A stretch of DNA of 64,000 nt, taken from the NCBI RefSeq assembly GCF_030915405.1, contig NZ_CP133262.1:2356001-2420000 (forward strand), read 5' to 3'. The translations under genes were made by a program, and so were the position numbers. Origin of the DNA: Neobacillus nitrireducens (lineage in GTDB: Bacteria; Bacillota; Bacilli; Bacillales; Cytobacillaceae). Shown here one piece after another: positions 45,544-58,457 of this stretch. Below the pieces are notes generated by a model that made no database searches, had not been told where the DNA came from, and worked only from the letters and a program-made list of their open reading frames with translations. Each line of letters begins with the position of its first letter. Positions within the stretch are counted from its first letter, which is position 1.

Positions 45544-45713
45544 TGTAATGGAACGCACATTTTAGTGGTGAAATTCAAAAGGGTTTCTAACACGTTTATC
45601 TTACTTATCTCTGAATATTTCCCCCGTTTCAATCTATCCCATTGACAAAATAACCTCAAAATAAAAAAATTTCAAAAAAATTATTTTTGCTGTTTTCCTT
45701 ATCACAACAATGA

Positions 45714-45727
45714 TGTAAACGCTATCA
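45714..45727 (+). promoter_or_regulatory. CcpA cre site upstream of ilvE
   Basis: TGTAAACGCTATCA fits the cre consensus TGWAANCGNTNWCA at every position. It is centred about 78 bp upstream of the predicted start, the location from which CcpA activates ilv-leu in B. subtilis. Confidence 0.8.
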
Positions 45728-45745
45728 ATATTTTTAATTTATTTG

Positions 45746-45760
45746 AATTGTCAGATTTTT
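45746..45760 (+). promoter_or_regulatory. Possible CodY box
   Basis: AATTGTCAGATTTTT resembles AATTTTCWGAAAATT with four mismatches and lies just upstream of the -35; it would allow CodY repression. Weak match. Confidence 0.4.
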
Positions 45761-45763
45761 ATG

Positions 45764-45792
45764 TTGACCATGTTTTCGATTGGTTGTATGAT
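45764..45792 (+). promoter_or_regulatory. Sigma-A promoter of the ilv-leu operon
   Basis: TTGACC (45764-45769), 17-nt spacer, TATGAT (45787-45792). The leader then forms a hairpin TGCTATAACACC / GGTGTTGGTATAGCA (45821-45854) without a T-run. Confidence 0.8.
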
Positions 45793-45918
45793 TATCGAAA
45801 ATAATCATCTATTCAATCACTGCTATAACACCTCACCATTGGTGTTGGTATAGCAATTAATTTTAAAAATTTGGTTTAGACACTTAAAGCGTTCTATCAC
45901 AAAAGAGGAGTGGTTAGG

Positions 45919-46827
45919 TTGGGGAGTCAATGGATTTTCCTTGGCGGCGAATTCGTCAAGAAAGAAGATGCTGTAGTCTCAGTTTTTGATCATGGTTTTT
46001 TATATGGTGATGGTGTGTTTGAAGGCATACGCGTTTATAGCGGAAACGTCTTCAGGCTCGATGCTCACCTGAAAAGACTATTTGAATCAGCACAATCCAT
46101 TATGCTGAATATTCCATACACACAGGAGGAAATGACACAGTTAATCGTCGATACAATAACAAAAAATCAGCTGGATAGCGCCTATATTCGTGTCGTTGTT
46201 TCTCGTGGAAAAGGGAATCTCGGCTTAGACCCATCATCCTGCGCGAAGCCAAGTGTCATCATTATTGCTGAAGAATTAAGAATGTATCCTAAAGAGTATT
46301 ACGATCGTGGAATTAAAATTGCATCTGTTCCGAGTCGAAGGAATCGTCCAGATGTGCTAAGCCCACAGATTAAATCGTTAAACTACTTAAATAATATTCT
46401 TGTTAAATTAGAGGCTAATCAAGCTGGGGTTGAGGAAGCATTAATGCTCAATGATCAAGGTTATGTTACCGAAGGCTCCGCTGACAATATCTTTATTGTA
46501 AAAAATGGTGTCATCTATACCCCTCCTGTTTATTTAGGGGCATTAGAGGGAATTACCCGGAACGCCATCCTTGATGTCGCAAGAGTCAAGGGATATGACG
46601 TAAAAGAATCACCGTTCACAAGACATGATGTGTATGTGGCTGATGAGGTGTTCTTAACAGGAACAGCCGTAGAAGTTATTGCTGTCATTGATGTGGATGG
46701 ACGGAAAATTAAGGATGGAAAACCAGGCGTAGTTACGAAAGATTTATTAGAAGAATTCAGAAAAATTGTAACAACAGACGGTGTGGCTTGTTACCCAACA
46801 GGTACGAACCATGCAATTGTCAGTTAG
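45919..46827 (+). CDS. ilvE: Branched-chain amino-acid aminotransferase
   Basis: 302 aa from TTG 45919; GAGGAGTG upstream excludes the GTG at 45910, which lies within the ribosome site. Class IV aminotransferase: FDHGFLYGDGVFEGIRVY near residue 24, PLP lysine in SLNYLNN region (about 155-160), and TEGSADNIF near residue 190. Transfers the last amino group in leucine, isoleucine and valine synthesis. First gene of the operon, ahead of ilvD. Confidence 0.93.
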   Translation: MGSQWIFLGGEFVKKEDAVVSVFDHGFLYGDGVFEGIRVYSGNVFRLDAHLKRLFESAQSIMLNIPYTQEEMTQLIVDTITKNQLDSAYIRVVVSRGKGNLGLDPSSCAKPSVIIIAEELRMYPKEYYDRGIKIASVPSRRNRPDVLSPQIKSLNYLNNILVKLEANQAGVEEALMLNDQGYVTEGSADNIFIVKNGVIYTPPVYLGALEGITRNAILDVARVKGYDVKESPFTRHDVYVADEVFLTGTAVEVIAVIDVDGRKIKDGKPGVVTKDLLEEFRKIVTTDGVACYPTGTNHAIVS

Positions 46828-46838
46828 GAGCTAAATAA

Positions 46839-48509
46839 ATGCGTAGCGATATGATTAAAAAGGGAATTGACCGTGCACCCCACCGCAGCCTTTTATATGC
46901 AACAGGGGTAAAAACGAGTGACCTTGAAAAGCCATTTATTGGTGTCTGTAACTCGTTTATTGAAATTATTCCAGGACACAAACACCTTAATCATTTCGGT
47001 GAGATTGTAAAGGAAGCCATTCGTGAAGCTGGCGGAATTCCATTCGAGTTTAATACGATTGGGGTCGATGACGGCATAGCGATGGGACATATTGGAATGC
47101 GCTATTCCCTTCCAAGCCGTGAGCTGATTGCCGACTGTGCTGAAACTGTAATTAATGCTCATTGGTTCGATGGTGTGTTTTACATTCCAAACTGTGACAA
47201 GATTACACCGGGAATGCTAATGGCAGCGGCAAGAACCAACGTCCCTTCTGTATTTGTATCAGGCGGACCGATGGAAGCCGGCGTTTCACCTTCAACTGGA
47301 AAGAACCTTTCACTAACTTCTGTATTTGAAGGGGTCGGCGCTTACCACAACGGAACTATCAGCCAACAAGAGCTGCTGGAAATTGAAAACAATGCCTGCC
47401 CTACTTGCGGATCTTGTTCAGGAATGTTTACAGCCAACTCCATGAACTGTCTAATGGAAGTATTAGGTATGACCATTCCAGGAAATGGAACAATTATTGC
47501 AACTTCTGATGAAAGACATGAATTAATTCGTCAAGCTGCAAGGCACTTAATCGAACTAGTGAAAAAGGATATTCGCCCACGAGACATTATTACAAGAGAA
47601 TCCATCAATAATGCTTTTGCCTTAGATATGGCGATGGGTGGTTCAACGAATACCGTACTTCATACATTGGCAATTGCCCATGAAGCCGGGATTGATTATG
47701 ATTTACGCGAGATTAACAAAATTGCTGAAAGAGTTCCATATCTGGCAAAAATTATGCCGGCATCCGATTATTCAATGGAAGACATTCATCATGCGGGCGG
47801 AGTTAGTGCCATTATTAATGAACTTTATAAAGTAGAAGGCGCCTTACATGATAATTGCTTAACCATTACCGGGAAAACTCTTTCTGAAAATGTGAAGGAA
47901 GCAACAATTACGAATGAAAATGTCATCCGGACCAAAGACAATCCATATAGCCCAGTTGGTGGACTATCCATCCTTTACGGAAACATTGCTCCAGATGGCA
48001 GTGTAATCAAGGTTGGTGCCGTTGACCCTTCAATCAAAACCTTCCTAGGTGACGCTATCGTTTTTGAAAATCAGGATGACGCACAAGAAAACATCAATAA
48101 CGGTACTGTTCAAGCAGGACACGTGGTGGTTATCCGCTATGAAGGACCAAAAGGCGGGCCAGGAATGCCTGAGATGCTTGCTCCTACTTCCGCCATTATG
48201 GGGCGTGGATTAGGGAAAGAAGTTGCCTTGATAACAGATGGACGTTTCTCAGGAGCAAGTCGCGGAATTTCCATCGGTCATATTTCACCGGAAGCAGCCG
48301 AAGGCGGTCCAATCGCCCTAGTTGAAAATGGTGATAAAATCTTAATCGATCTGGAAGCACGCTCAATTGAGCTTCTTGTAGATGACAAAGTTTTAGAAGA
48401 AAGACGGAAGGCATGGGTAAAACCAGAGCCAAAAATCAAAACTGGTTACCTTGCAAGATATGCAGCACTCGTTACATCTGCTAATACAGGCGGGGTCTTA
48501 AAAATTTAA
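46839..48509 (+). CDS. ilvD: Dihydroxy-acid dehydratase
   Basis: 556 aa. Iron-sulfur cysteines in CNSF near residue 48, CDKITPGM near residue 120 and [18 protein letters not shown] near residue 187; C-terminal catalytic serine region [10 protein letters not shown]. Makes the 2-oxo acid precursors of valine and isoleucine. Separated from ilvB by a T-box leader, so ilvE and ilvD escape that control. ATG 46839 after TTAGGAGCTAAATAA. Confidence 0.96.
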   Translation: MRSDMIKKGIDRAPHRSLLYATGVKTSDLEKPFIGVCNSFIEIIPGHKHLNHFGEIVKEAIREAGGIPFEFNTIGVDDGIAMGHIGMRYSLPSRELIADCAETVINAHWFDGVFYIPNCDKITPGMLMAAARTNVPSVFVSGGPMEAGVSPSTGKNLSLTSVFEGVGAYHNGTISQQELLEIENNACPTCGSCSGMFTANSMNCLMEVLGMTIPGNGTIIATSDERHELIRQAARHLIELVKKDIRPRDIITRESINNAFALDMAMGGSTNTVLHTLAIAHEAGIDYDLREINKIAERVPYLAKIMPASDYSMEDIHHAGGVSAIINELYKVEGALHDNCLTITGKTLSENVKEATITNENVIRTKDNPYSPVGGLSILYGNIAPDGSVIKVGAVDPSIKTFLGDAIVFENQDDAQENINNGTVQAGHVVVIRYEGPKGGPGMPEMLAPTSAIMGRGLGKEVALITDGRFSGASRGISIGHISPEAAEGGPIALVENGDKILIDLEARSIELLVDDKVLEERRKAWVKPEPKIKTGYLARYAALVTSANTGGVLKI

Positions 48510-48604
48510 AATCGTAATACCACTGGGAATCAGTAGTACTCCTCCCCTTCCCAAGGAAGCTAAGGTACTAGCGTTAAATGATAGTCATTTGACAAAAAAA
48601 TATT

Positions 48605-48938
48605 CATAAATCGATGACGGGAATAAAGGAATAAGATTTCGTATTTTCAGAGAGCTGGGGTTGCTGGAAGCCCAGTAATACAACTTATTCCGACATCATC
48701 CCTGAGTGTTGAGCCGAACAGTCCCGACTTTAGTAGGCTCAACCGGGTGTCCAAATACTTTTAGGCACCTGTTACAAAAAGAAGCGTTCTTACCTTTAGT
48801 AGTTCGCTTCATAAGGCAGTATTCGTAAGGATACTGTAAAAACGGGTGGTACCGAGAAAAAAGAAAGGCCTTTTCTCCCCGATTATTCTGCTTTTGAGGT
48901 TCTTGACTGCAGTTTATTAGGGAGATTGGGCCTTTTTA
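48605..48938 (+). ncRNA. T-box riboswitch before ilvB
   Basis: Stem I with AGAGAGCTGGGG / GAAGCCCAG distal part, the T-box sequence GGGTGGTACCG (48844-48854) and a terminator (AAAGGCC...CTCCC with GGGAG...GGGCCTTTTT, 48865-48936). Paired GGAATAAG / CTTATTCC flank the specifier region; the 3' side reads GACATCATC, so an isoleucine AUC specifier (48695-48697) is most likely. Senses uncharged tRNA and allows readthrough into ilvB-leuD. A TTGACA at 48589 lacks a matching -10, so an internal promoter is unproven. Confidence 0.92.
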
Positions 48939-48992
48939 CTATGTATTAGCTGAATCTTTAATATATTCATAACCCTAAGGAGGGATTACGAC

Positions 48993-50720
48993 GTGAAAGT
49001 AGAAGCAAAAAAGCTTGAGGTCCAAACTAGTACCGAGCCAAAGACCGGTGCAGACCTTCTCATCGATTTATTGAAAAAAGAAGGTGTGGAAACACTGTTT
49101 GGATATCCCGGTGGTGCCGTCCTTCCAATATACGATGCCATTTATCGCGCCCAGGGTACAATCGAGCATATTCTCTTCCGACATGAACAAGGAATGATCC
49201 ATGCTGCTGAAGGGTATGCCCGAGTTACCGGAAAACCTGGTGTTGTCATTGCTACCTCAGGACCCGGAGCAACCAACCTTGTAACTGGGATCACGGATGC
49301 AATGATGGATTCCCTGCCTCTCGTTATATTTACCGGGCAGGTTGCACGAAGCGTGATTGGAACAGATGCCTTCCAAGAAGCGGATGTTATGGCGATTACC
49401 ACACCAATCACCAAACATAATTATCAGGTACAATCGATCGAGGACTTACCACGCATCGTCAAGGAAGCATTCCATATCGCTTCTACCGGACGACCTGGAC
49501 CAGTCTTAGTCGATGTTCCTAAAGATATTTCTGCAGGGTTTTTAACTGCAGAACCTGAAGAAGCGAGCATTAATTTACCTGGATACCAGCCAACAACAAA
49601 GCCAAATCCATTACAAATTAAAAAGCTTGCCGATTCGATTTCAAAGGCGATCAAGCCTGTCATTCTTTCAGGCGCAGGAGTTCTCCATGGGAAAGCGTCT
49701 GCTGAACTAACTGCTTTGGCAGAAAAATACCAAATTCCAGTGGTCACAACATTACTTGGACTAGGTACTTTTCCGGCAGATCATCCCCTTTCGTTAGGAA
49801 TGGGTGGAATGCACGGAACCTATGCAGCGAACATGGCTATTTATGAATGTGACCTGCTTATCAACTTTGGAGCCCGCTTCGATGACAGACTAACAGGTAA
49901 CCTTAAACACTTTGCACCTTTTGCGAAGGTTGCCCATATTGACATCGATCCAGCCGAAATTGGTAAAAATGTTCCAACAAGTCTCCCAATTGTTTCTGAT
50001 ACAAAAGAGGCGCTTACTGAATTGCTTGATCAAGAAATTGAATCACCCAATTCCGCTGAATGGCTGGTAAAACTGGGCCAAAACAAGCAGGAGTATCCAC
50101 TTTGGTATAAACATGATCCAAACGGAATGTGTCCGCAATGGGTCATTGAAGCAGTCCATAAAGTAACAAACGGTGACGCCATCGTTGCAACCGATGTTGG
50201 CCAGCACCAAATGTGGGCAGCACAGTATTACACCTTTAAAGAGCCGCACCGTTGGATTACTTCTGGCGGACTTGGAACAATGGGCTTTGGCTTCCCTGCT
50301 GCGATTGGGGCACAAATTGCTGAACCAGACAGCACGGTCGTTGCGATTGTTGGGGATGGCGGTTTCCAAATGACACTTCAAGAATTATCGATTGTTTATG
50401 AAAGAAATCTTCCAGTAAAAATCATCATCGTCAACAATGGTGCACTCGGAATGGTTCGCCAGTGGCAAGAGCTATTGCATGGTAACCGCATATCTGAATC
50501 GATTCTTCACACTCAACCGAATTTTGTTAAATTGGCAGAAAGTTATTCCATTCGTGGCTATCAGGTGAACAATCAAGAGGAACTGATCACGATTCTTCCT
50601 GAAGTATTCGCCCATAATGGTCCTGTCCTAGTGGATGCACGTGTTCTTCAACAGGAAAAAGTCTTTCCAATGATTGCCCCTGGCAAAGGGATTCATGAAA
50701 TGATAGGGGTGAAACCATGA
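48993..50720 (+). CDS. ilvB: Acetolactate synthase, large subunit
   Basis: 575 aa, GTG start after AAGGAGGGATTACGAC. ThDP enzyme: catalytic glutamate in FRHEQGM near residue 62, GDGGFQMT...N metal/ThDP motif near residue 450, and MVRQWQE (flexible active-site loop) near residue 488. Condenses pyruvate with pyruvate or 2-oxobutyrate. Downstream of the T-box; overlaps ilvH by 4 bp. Confidence 0.96.
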   Translation: MKVEAKKLEVQTSTEPKTGADLLIDLLKKEGVETLFGYPGGAVLPIYDAIYRAQGTIEHILFRHEQGMIHAAEGYARVTGKPGVVIATSGPGATNLVTGITDAMMDSLPLVIFTGQVARSVIGTDAFQEADVMAITTPITKHNYQVQSIEDLPRIVKEAFHIASTGRPGPVLVDVPKDISAGFLTAEPEEASINLPGYQPTTKPNPLQIKKLADSISKAIKPVILSGAGVLHGKASAELTALAEKYQIPVVTTLLGLGTFPADHPLSLGMGGMHGTYAANMAIYECDLLINFGARFDDRLTGNLKHFAPFAKVAHIDIDPAEIGKNVPTSLPIVSDTKEALTELLDQEIESPNSAEWLVKLGQNKQEYPLWYKHDPNGMCPQWVIEAVHKVTNGDAIVATDVGQHQMWAAQYYTFKEPHRWITSGGLGTMGFGFPAAIGAQIAEPDSTVVAIVGDGGFQMTLQELSIVYERNLPVKIIIVNNGALGMVRQWQELLHGNRISESILHTQPNFVKLAESYSIRGYQVNNQEELITILPEVFAHNGPVLVDARVLQQEKVFPMIAPGKGIHEMIGVKP

Positions 50721-51238
50721 AACGCATTATAACTGCAACCGTTCAGGACCGAGCAGGTGTACTCAACCGCGTAACAGGACTATTGCAAAGGCGTCAATTC
50801 AATATTGAAAGTATCTCCGTTGGTCCAACAGAAACGGAAGGTGTTTCAAGAATGACCCTGGTTGTCGAGATTGAAGATGAACAGCGTCTCGAACAAGTAA
50901 CAAAGCAGCTTAATAAACAGATTGATGTTTTAAAAGTTTCTGATATTACGGATAAAGCAGTCGTTGTCCGCGAATTGGCCTTGATTAAAGTAGCCAGCAG
51001 CAGCCAGCTTCGCAGTGAGATTAACGGAATTATCGACCCATTCCGTGCCATCGTTATTGATGTAAGCAAGGAAAGCTTAGCTATTCAAATTACCGGCAAA
51101 CCTGAAAAAATCGATGCTTTACTAGAATTGCTTCGCCCTTATGGAATTAAAGAGATTGCCAGAACAGGGTTGACCGCGCTATTGCGTGGGCACCAACCGC
51201 AAGTAAACGAACTAGCTCAACACACCCTATTAAAATAA
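50717..51238 (+). CDS. ilvH: Acetolactate synthase, regulatory subunit
   Basis: 173 aa. N-terminal ACT domain ([26 protein letters not shown]) binds valine for feedback inhibition; the C-terminal domain ([12 protein letters not shown]...) is the second ACT-like half. ATG overlaps the ilvB stop, giving coupled, matched synthesis of the two subunits. Confidence 0.95.
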   Translation: MKRIITATVQDRAGVLNRVTGLLQRRQFNIESISVGPTETEGVSRMTLVVEIEDEQRLEQVTKQLNKQIDVLKVSDITDKAVVVRELALIKVASSSQLRSEINGIIDPFRAIVIDVSKESLAIQITGKPEKIDALLELLRPYGIKEIARTGLTALLRGHQPQVNELAQHTLLK

Positions 51239-51259
51239 TAACTTACCTTGAAAGGATGA

Positions 51260-53831
<2,572 letters not shown>

Positions 53832-53863
53832 AAAACAAACAAAAAATGAGGAGGTTGCTTCTA

Positions 53864-54970
53864 ATGAAAAAACGTATTGTCTTACTTCCCGGTGATGGTA
53901 TTGGCAAGGAAGTTATTAATTCTGCGAAAGACGTGTTAAATGCAATTGCTGAAGAATACAATCATACATTTAGTTTTGAAAGCCATGAAATCGGAGGAGC
54001 AGCCATTGACCTTTATGGCACACCACTTCCTGAAACAACCGTAGATGCATGTAAGCAAGCGGATGCGGTATTGCTGGGTGCTGTTGGCGGGCCAAAATGG
54101 GATAACAATCCCTCCCACATACGTCCTGAACGTGGCTTGCTTGGAATCCGAAAGGCACTTGATCTATATGCAAATTTAAGGCCAATCAAAGGATTTAAAA
54201 ACCTTCTCCATGCATCACCCTTAAAGGAAGAAGTAGTTTCTGGCAGCGACCTCCTTATTGTACGTGAATTAACGGGCGGCCTCTATTTCGGAACACCTAG
54301 TGAACGCCGTGATAACGGAAACTCCGTTGTTGACACACTTGTGTATTCCCGTCAAGAGATCGAGAGAATTGTTGATAAAGGCTTTCAAGCAGCTCAGCAA
54401 CGGCGCGGTCTTCTAACTTCGGTTGATAAAGCGAATGTGCTTGAATCTAGTAAGCTATGGCGAGAAATTGTCGAAGAGAAAAAGGCTCAGTATCCAGACG
54501 TATCGGTTGAACATGTATTAGTCGATGCTGCAGCAATGAAATTAATCACGAACCCAACCCAATTCGACGTAATCGTTACCGAGAATTTATTCGGCGACAT
54601 CTTAAGCGATGAAGCTTCTGTTATTACAGGATCACTTGGTATGCTCCCTTCTGCCAGCTTAAATGAGAATGGGGTCGGCCTTTATGAACCGGTTCACGGT
54701 TCTGCCCCAGACATCGCCGGTAAAGGTGTGGCTAATCCTGTTGCAATGATTTTATCAGCAGCACTGATGCTTCGCTATTCCTTTCAACTGAATGACGAAG
54801 CAAAAGTGATTGAGGATGCGGTTCAAGCAGTTTTAGATGCTGGTTTCCATACAGGCGACATTCAAGTTCCAGAAGGCCGTCTAGTTGGAACAGCTGAAAT
54901 GACAAAACTGATTGCAGATTATATCAAATCACAAAACGCCTCAAAATGTATCGCCAGTTGTTATTTTTAA
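53864..54970 (+). CDS. leuB: 3-Isopropylmalate dehydrogenase
   Basis: 368 aa from ATG 53864 (TGAGGAGGTTGCTTCTA; the longer frame from 53846 contains this ribosome site). LPGDGIGKEV at the N-terminus, RELTGGLYFG near residue 137, VTENLFGDILSDEASVI near residue 238. NAD-dependent oxidative decarboxylation of 3-isopropylmalate. The C-terminal six or so residues (CIASCYF) are atypical and may be recently altered. Confidence 0.95.
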   Translation: MKKRIVLLPGDGIGKEVINSAKDVLNAIAEEYNHTFSFESHEIGGAAIDLYGTPLPETTVDACKQADAVLLGAVGGPKWDNNPSHIRPERGLLGIRKALDLYANLRPIKGFKNLLHASPLKEEVVSGSDLLIVRELTGGLYFGTPSERRDNGNSVVDTLVYSRQEIERIVDKGFQAAQQRRGLLTSVDKANVLESSKLWREIVEEKKAQYPDVSVEHVLVDAAAMKLITNPTQFDVIVTENLFGDILSDEASVITGSLGMLPSASLNENGVGLYEPVHGSAPDIAGKGVANPVAMILSAALMLRYSFQLNDEAKVIEDAVQAVLDAGFHTGDIQVPEGRLVGTAEMTKLIADYIKSQNASKCIASCYF

Positions 54971-54989
54971 AATGATTGATTGATTCGGT

Positions 54990-55018
54990 GGGTAAATCGT
55001 CAATTGGGCGGTTTACCC
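54990..55018 (+). other. Intercistronic hairpin leuB-leuC
   Basis: GGGTAAA (54990-54996) pairs with TTTACCC (55012-55018). No T-run; probably an mRNA processing or stability element. Confidence 0.5.
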
Positions 55019-55079
55019 CTAAATTTATCTAAAATAGGTAAAACTCTATTAATAAATTCATTATGTGAGGAAGGACGCT

Positions 55080-56501
55080 ATGCATACACCAAAAAATATT
55101 ATCCAAAAAATTTGGGAAAAGCATGTTGTACATCAAGAAGAAGGAAAGCCCGATTTATTATATATTGATTTACACCTTGTTCACGAAGTAACCTCTCCTC
55201 AGGCATTTGAGGGCTTACGAATGAATGGGCGTAAAGTGCGGCGCCCGGATTTAACTTATGCAACAATGGATCATAATGTTCCAACCCGCCAGCGTCTAGT
55301 GATCAATGACCCAATTTCCAAAAAACAAATCGATACTTTACAAGTGAATTGTCAGGAATTCGGGGTTACACTCGCTGACATTCATCATCCGGATAACGGA
55401 ATTGTCCATGTAATCGGACCTGAACTCGGGCTTACCCAGCCAGGTAAAACCATTGTGTGCGGTGATAGTCATACTTCGACACATGGTGCATTCGGTTCAC
55501 TAGCTTTTGGGATTGGTACAAGCGAGGTCGAGCATGTTCTTGCAACCCAAACCCTTTGGCAGGCACCGCCAAAAACGTTAAATGTCAAAGTCAATGGAAA
55601 GCTTGGTACGGGTGTAACAGCGAAAGACTTAATCCTTGCCATCATTGGAAAATTTGGTGTCCAATTTGGAACAGGTTATGTGATGGAGTACACAGGTGAA
55701 GCCATCCGTTCCCTTTCAATGGAAGAGCGGATGACCGTTTGTAACATGTCGATTGAAGCAGGTGCAAGAGCCGGGCTTATCACTCCAGATGAAACGACTT
55801 TTGAATACCTGCGTGGCAGACGCCATGTCCCTCAAGGGGAAGCATTTGAAGAAGCGATTGCGGAGTGGAAAGCTCTTGCTACCGATGAAGGTGCCGCCTA
55901 TGACCATGTCGTTGAAATTGAAGCAGCAGAAGTGGAACCACAGGTAACCTGGGGAACAAATCCTGGAATGTGTATTCCAATTACGGCTAATGTTCCAAAT
56001 CCAGACGAAACTGAGAAACCTAGTGAAAAGGACGAAATTAAACGTGCGCTTGAATACATGGGCCTTGAAGCAGATCAGCCGATCTCAAGTGTGAAAATTG
56101 ACCATGTTTTCATCGGTTCTTGTACTAATTCTCGTTTAAGTGATCTACGAAGTGCAGCTGAGGTTGTCCGCGGGAAAAAGGTCAGCCCTACGGTTACAGC
56201 AATCGTTGTTCCGGGTTCATTTAGCGTGAAGCTTGCGGCAGAAAAAGAAGGACTTGATAAGGTCTTTACCGAAGCAGGATTTGAATGGCGTGAAGCGGGA
56301 TGCAGTATGTGCCTAGCGATGAATGATGATATCGTCCCTTCTGGTGAACGTTGTGCATCTACTTCCAATCGGAATTTTGAAGGACGTCAAGGGAACGGGG
56401 CTAGAACCCATCTTGTTAGTCCTGAAATGGCAGCCGCTGCTGCTGTGGCGGGTCACTTCGTCGATGTTCGCCAATTCTCTGCAACACAGGAGGTTAGATA
56501 G
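55080..56501 (+). CDS. leuC: 3-Isopropylmalate dehydratase, large subunit
   Basis: 473 aa from ATG 55080 (TGTGAGGAAGGACGCT). Aconitase fold: [18 protein letters not shown] near residue 128; cluster cysteines in GSCTNSR near residue 345 and CSMCLAMN near residue 408. Forms the isomerase with LeuD; 3 bp separate the two genes. Confidence 0.96.
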   Translation: MHTPKNIIQKIWEKHVVHQEEGKPDLLYIDLHLVHEVTSPQAFEGLRMNGRKVRRPDLTYATMDHNVPTRQRLVINDPISKKQIDTLQVNCQEFGVTLADIHHPDNGIVHVIGPELGLTQPGKTIVCGDSHTSTHGAFGSLAFGIGTSEVEHVLATQTLWQAPPKTLNVKVNGKLGTGVTAKDLILAIIGKFGVQFGTGYVMEYTGEAIRSLSMEERMTVCNMSIEAGARAGLITPDETTFEYLRGRRHVPQGEAFEEAIAEWKALATDEGAAYDHVVEIEAAEVEPQVTWGTNPGMCIPITANVPNPDETEKPSEKDEIKRALEYMGLEADQPISSVKIDHVFIGSCTNSRLSDLRSAAEVVRGKKVSPTVTAIVVPGSFSVKLAAEKEGLDKVFTEAGFEWREAGCSMCLAMNDDIVPSGERCASTSNRNFEGRQGNGARTHLVSPEMAAAAAVAGHFVDVRQFSATQEVR

Positions 56502-56504
56502 TTT

Positions 56505-57086
56505 ATGGAACCGTTAAAAATTCATCAAGGCCTTGTTTACCCATTAAATCGGTCGAACATTGATACGGACCAAATTATCCCCAAGCAGTTTTTAAAGCGG
56601 ATTGAACGCAGTGGTTTCGGACAATTCCTGTTTTATCACTGGCGTTTTGATGATGAAGGAAATCTTCGTCCTGATTTTTCGCTGAATAATCCAAAATATA
56701 GAGGCGCCTCCATTTTAGTTGCCGGTGAAAACTTTGGCTGCGGCTCCTCACGTGAGCACGCTCCATGGGCCGTTCAAGATTTTGGCTTTAAAATTGTCAT
56801 TGCCCCAAGTTATGCAGATATTTTTAAAAACAATTGCGTAAAAAATGGGATTCTCCCGATTCAGATAAGTGAGGACCAAGTTCAGTACATCATTAGAAAA
56901 GCTGAATCCGAAGAGTATCAATTAACCGTCGACCTTGAAAATCAAGTGATTTATGATAACGAGGGCTTCAAAGTTTCATTCGACATTGCCCCCTACCCGA
57001 AAGTCATGCTGATAAATGGCTGGGATGAGATTGGGGTTACCTTAACCTACGTGGATAAGATTTCACAATATGAACTAAGTAAATAA
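56505..57086 (+). CDS. leuD: 3-Isopropylmalate dehydratase, small subunit
   Basis: 193 aa. Swivelling domain with NIDTDQIIPKQFLK near residue 19 and NFGCGSSREHAPWA near residue 72. Last gene of the operon. ATG after GAGGTTAGATAGTTT. Confidence 0.96.
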   Translation: MEPLKIHQGLVYPLNRSNIDTDQIIPKQFLKRIERSGFGQFLFYHWRFDDEGNLRPDFSLNNPKYRGASILVAGENFGCGSSREHAPWAVQDFGFKIVIAPSYADIFKNNCVKNGILPIQISEDQVQYIIRKAESEEYQLTVDLENQVIYDNEGFKVSFDIAPYPKVMLINGWDEIGVTLTYVDKISQYELSK

Positions 57087-57087
57087 C

Positions 57088-57122
57088 AAAAAATGAGCTT
57101 GGATATCCAGGCTCATTTTTTA
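57088..57122 (+). terminator. Terminator of the ilv-leu operon
   Basis: AAAAATGAGC / GCTCATTTTTT with a loop that itself contains the palindrome TGGATATCCA. Confidence 0.85.
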
Positions 57123-57128
57123 TTACGG

Positions 57129-57443
57129 TTAAAATTCAGGTAAGTGGTCTAGATTATTCTCTTTGATACCATCCGGTTCGCTTCGGATAATGTCACGGCC
57201 ATATTTGTGGAAAACATCCACATGAGCAATCCTGCCTGCCTTAGCTTCATTTAAAGCCATAACATAATCCAACTCGCGTCCTGTACTCGTTTTAAAAGCA
57301 ATAAGGTCTCCGTCTTGGTTCTTCCTAACCGACACGAACTCCTCTTTTCCATCAGGGTTGCTCTGAGCTGCTTCCACTTGGGCCTGCTGTTGACTTTCTT
57401 GCTTATATTCTTCATATATTTTTTGATAATCTTTGTCTTCCAT
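57129..57443 (-). CDS. DUF3892 domain protein
   Basis: 104 aa from ATG 57443 (GGAGGTGGAAGCG before it; the GTG at 57452 lies within that site). Acidic, Gln-rich N-terminal helix of about 35 residues, then the DUF3892 core (VRKNQDGDLIAFKTSTGREL; VDVFHKYGRDIIRSEPDG). Function unknown; the family is common in Bacillus and often spore-linked in annotations I recall, though nothing here proves that. Confidence 0.8.
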   Translation of the reverse strand: MEDKDYQKIYEEYKQESQQQAQVEAAQSNPDGKEEFVSVRKNQDGDLIAFKTSTGRELDYVMALNEAKAGRIAHVDVFHKYGRDIIRSEPDGIKENNLDHLPEF

Positions 57444-57567
57444 CGCTTCCACCTCCGAACATTTGTTAGTATTTTTCTTTTTTTTAAAATTATCCCCACT
57501 TAGAAAAGTGTCGAAAATTCTTCAAATTTGATCAATATTGGAAAAAACTTCAAATATTCTTACGTGG

Positions 57568-57573
57568 TATAAT
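57568..57573 (+). promoter_or_regulatory. Extended -10 promoter of the GYF/RDD gene
   Basis: TGGTATAAT, an extended -10 with TG one base upstream of TATAAT; no clear -35. Confidence 0.55.
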
Positions 57574-57597
57574 TTACCTAATTGAGGGGGCGATCAA

Positions 57598-58347
57598 TTG
57601 GAACCAATGGTGGGAAATGCATGGTTTTATATTCGAGATCATCATCAACAGGGGCCTGTGGGGTTGTTTGAACTGAAGAAAATGTTTGAACAAGGCGTTT
57701 TGTCAGGGGAAACATTTATTTGGTCAAAAGAAATGAAATGCTGGCAAATGGCGAAGAGCCATCCTTATTTTTCAGAAGACTTCTTTTTGTTGGATTATGC
57801 AGAACAACCACAAGAAAATTTAGCGGATCGATGGAAGGAACAACAAAAGGAAACATTTCCGAATGGAAGACCCTTTGTTCGTTACATTGCCAGACTGTTC
57901 GATCTTTCCTTATTTTCCTTATTTCTTATCACACTAGTATCCATCTTCTCACCAAAATTTGTGGTAAAATCATCACCCATCTTTATTTTTATCCTAAGCT
58001 TAATCCTCTATATTTTAGTAGAGGCTATTATCCTCTCCATCTTTGGGAACACCTTAGGGAAATCAATCCTCAATGCACGATTAAGAACGATGACTGGAGA
58101 GCCAATCAATTTTATCATGGCACTTAAACGAAGTATTTTAGTGACGGCATTTGGGATGGGATTTGGGATCCCATTGGTTAACTTCATTTGCTCTTATTTT
58201 TCTTATTTTGATCTTAGAAAGAATGGAAAATCAACTTGGGATCGACAAATCGGGACAGTTGTCTTATATGGTCAAGTTCATGTATCACGGATTCTTTTCG
58301 TAAGTATTTTTCCGATTGCGCTATCCATTGCAGGGATATTTATCTAG
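57598..58347 (+). CDS. GYF_2 plus RDD-family membrane protein
   Basis: 249 aa, TTG start with TGAGGGGGCGATCAA. Residues 8-60 form a GYF-type domain (WFYIRDHHQQGPVGLFELKKM; TFIWSKEMKCWQ), quoted in pieces; residues 95-235 are an RDD domain with three to four membrane helices, including the arginine near RYIARLFD and GNTLGKSILNARL. RDD proteins are membrane proteins of mostly unknown function, some Na+/H+ antiporters. The GYF fusion suggests binding of proline-rich partners on the cytoplasmic side. Confidence 0.8.
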   Translation: MEPMVGNAWFYIRDHHQQGPVGLFELKKMFEQGVLSGETFIWSKEMKCWQMAKSHPYFSEDFFLLDYAEQPQENLADRWKEQQKETFPNGRPFVRYIARLFDLSLFSLFLITLVSIFSPKFVVKSSPIFIFILSLILYILVEAIILSIFGNTLGKSILNARLRTMTGEPINFIMALKRSILVTAFGMGFGIPLVNFICSYFSYFDLRKNGKSTWDRQIGTVVLYGQVHVSRILFVSIFPIALSIAGIFI

Positions 58348-58406
58348 TCTTGATTATGTGAAAAAATGAACATAGGCAGCTTCCTCCTTCTTTTTTATAA
58401 AAACTG

Positions 58407-58433
58407 GCCCTTCCTGAAATAAATTGGAAGGGC
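58407..58433 (-). terminator. Terminator for the membrane-protein gene at 58458
   Basis: GCCCTTCC / GGAAGGGC, followed on the minus strand by CAGTTTTTATAA. Confidence 0.75.
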
Positions 58434-58457
58434 TTCCAACTGACTTTATACTCTAAT

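Noticed and set aside
48589-48617. Sigma-A promoter in front of the T-box
   Set aside because: TTGACA is present but nothing resembling a -10 lies 16-18 nt downstream.
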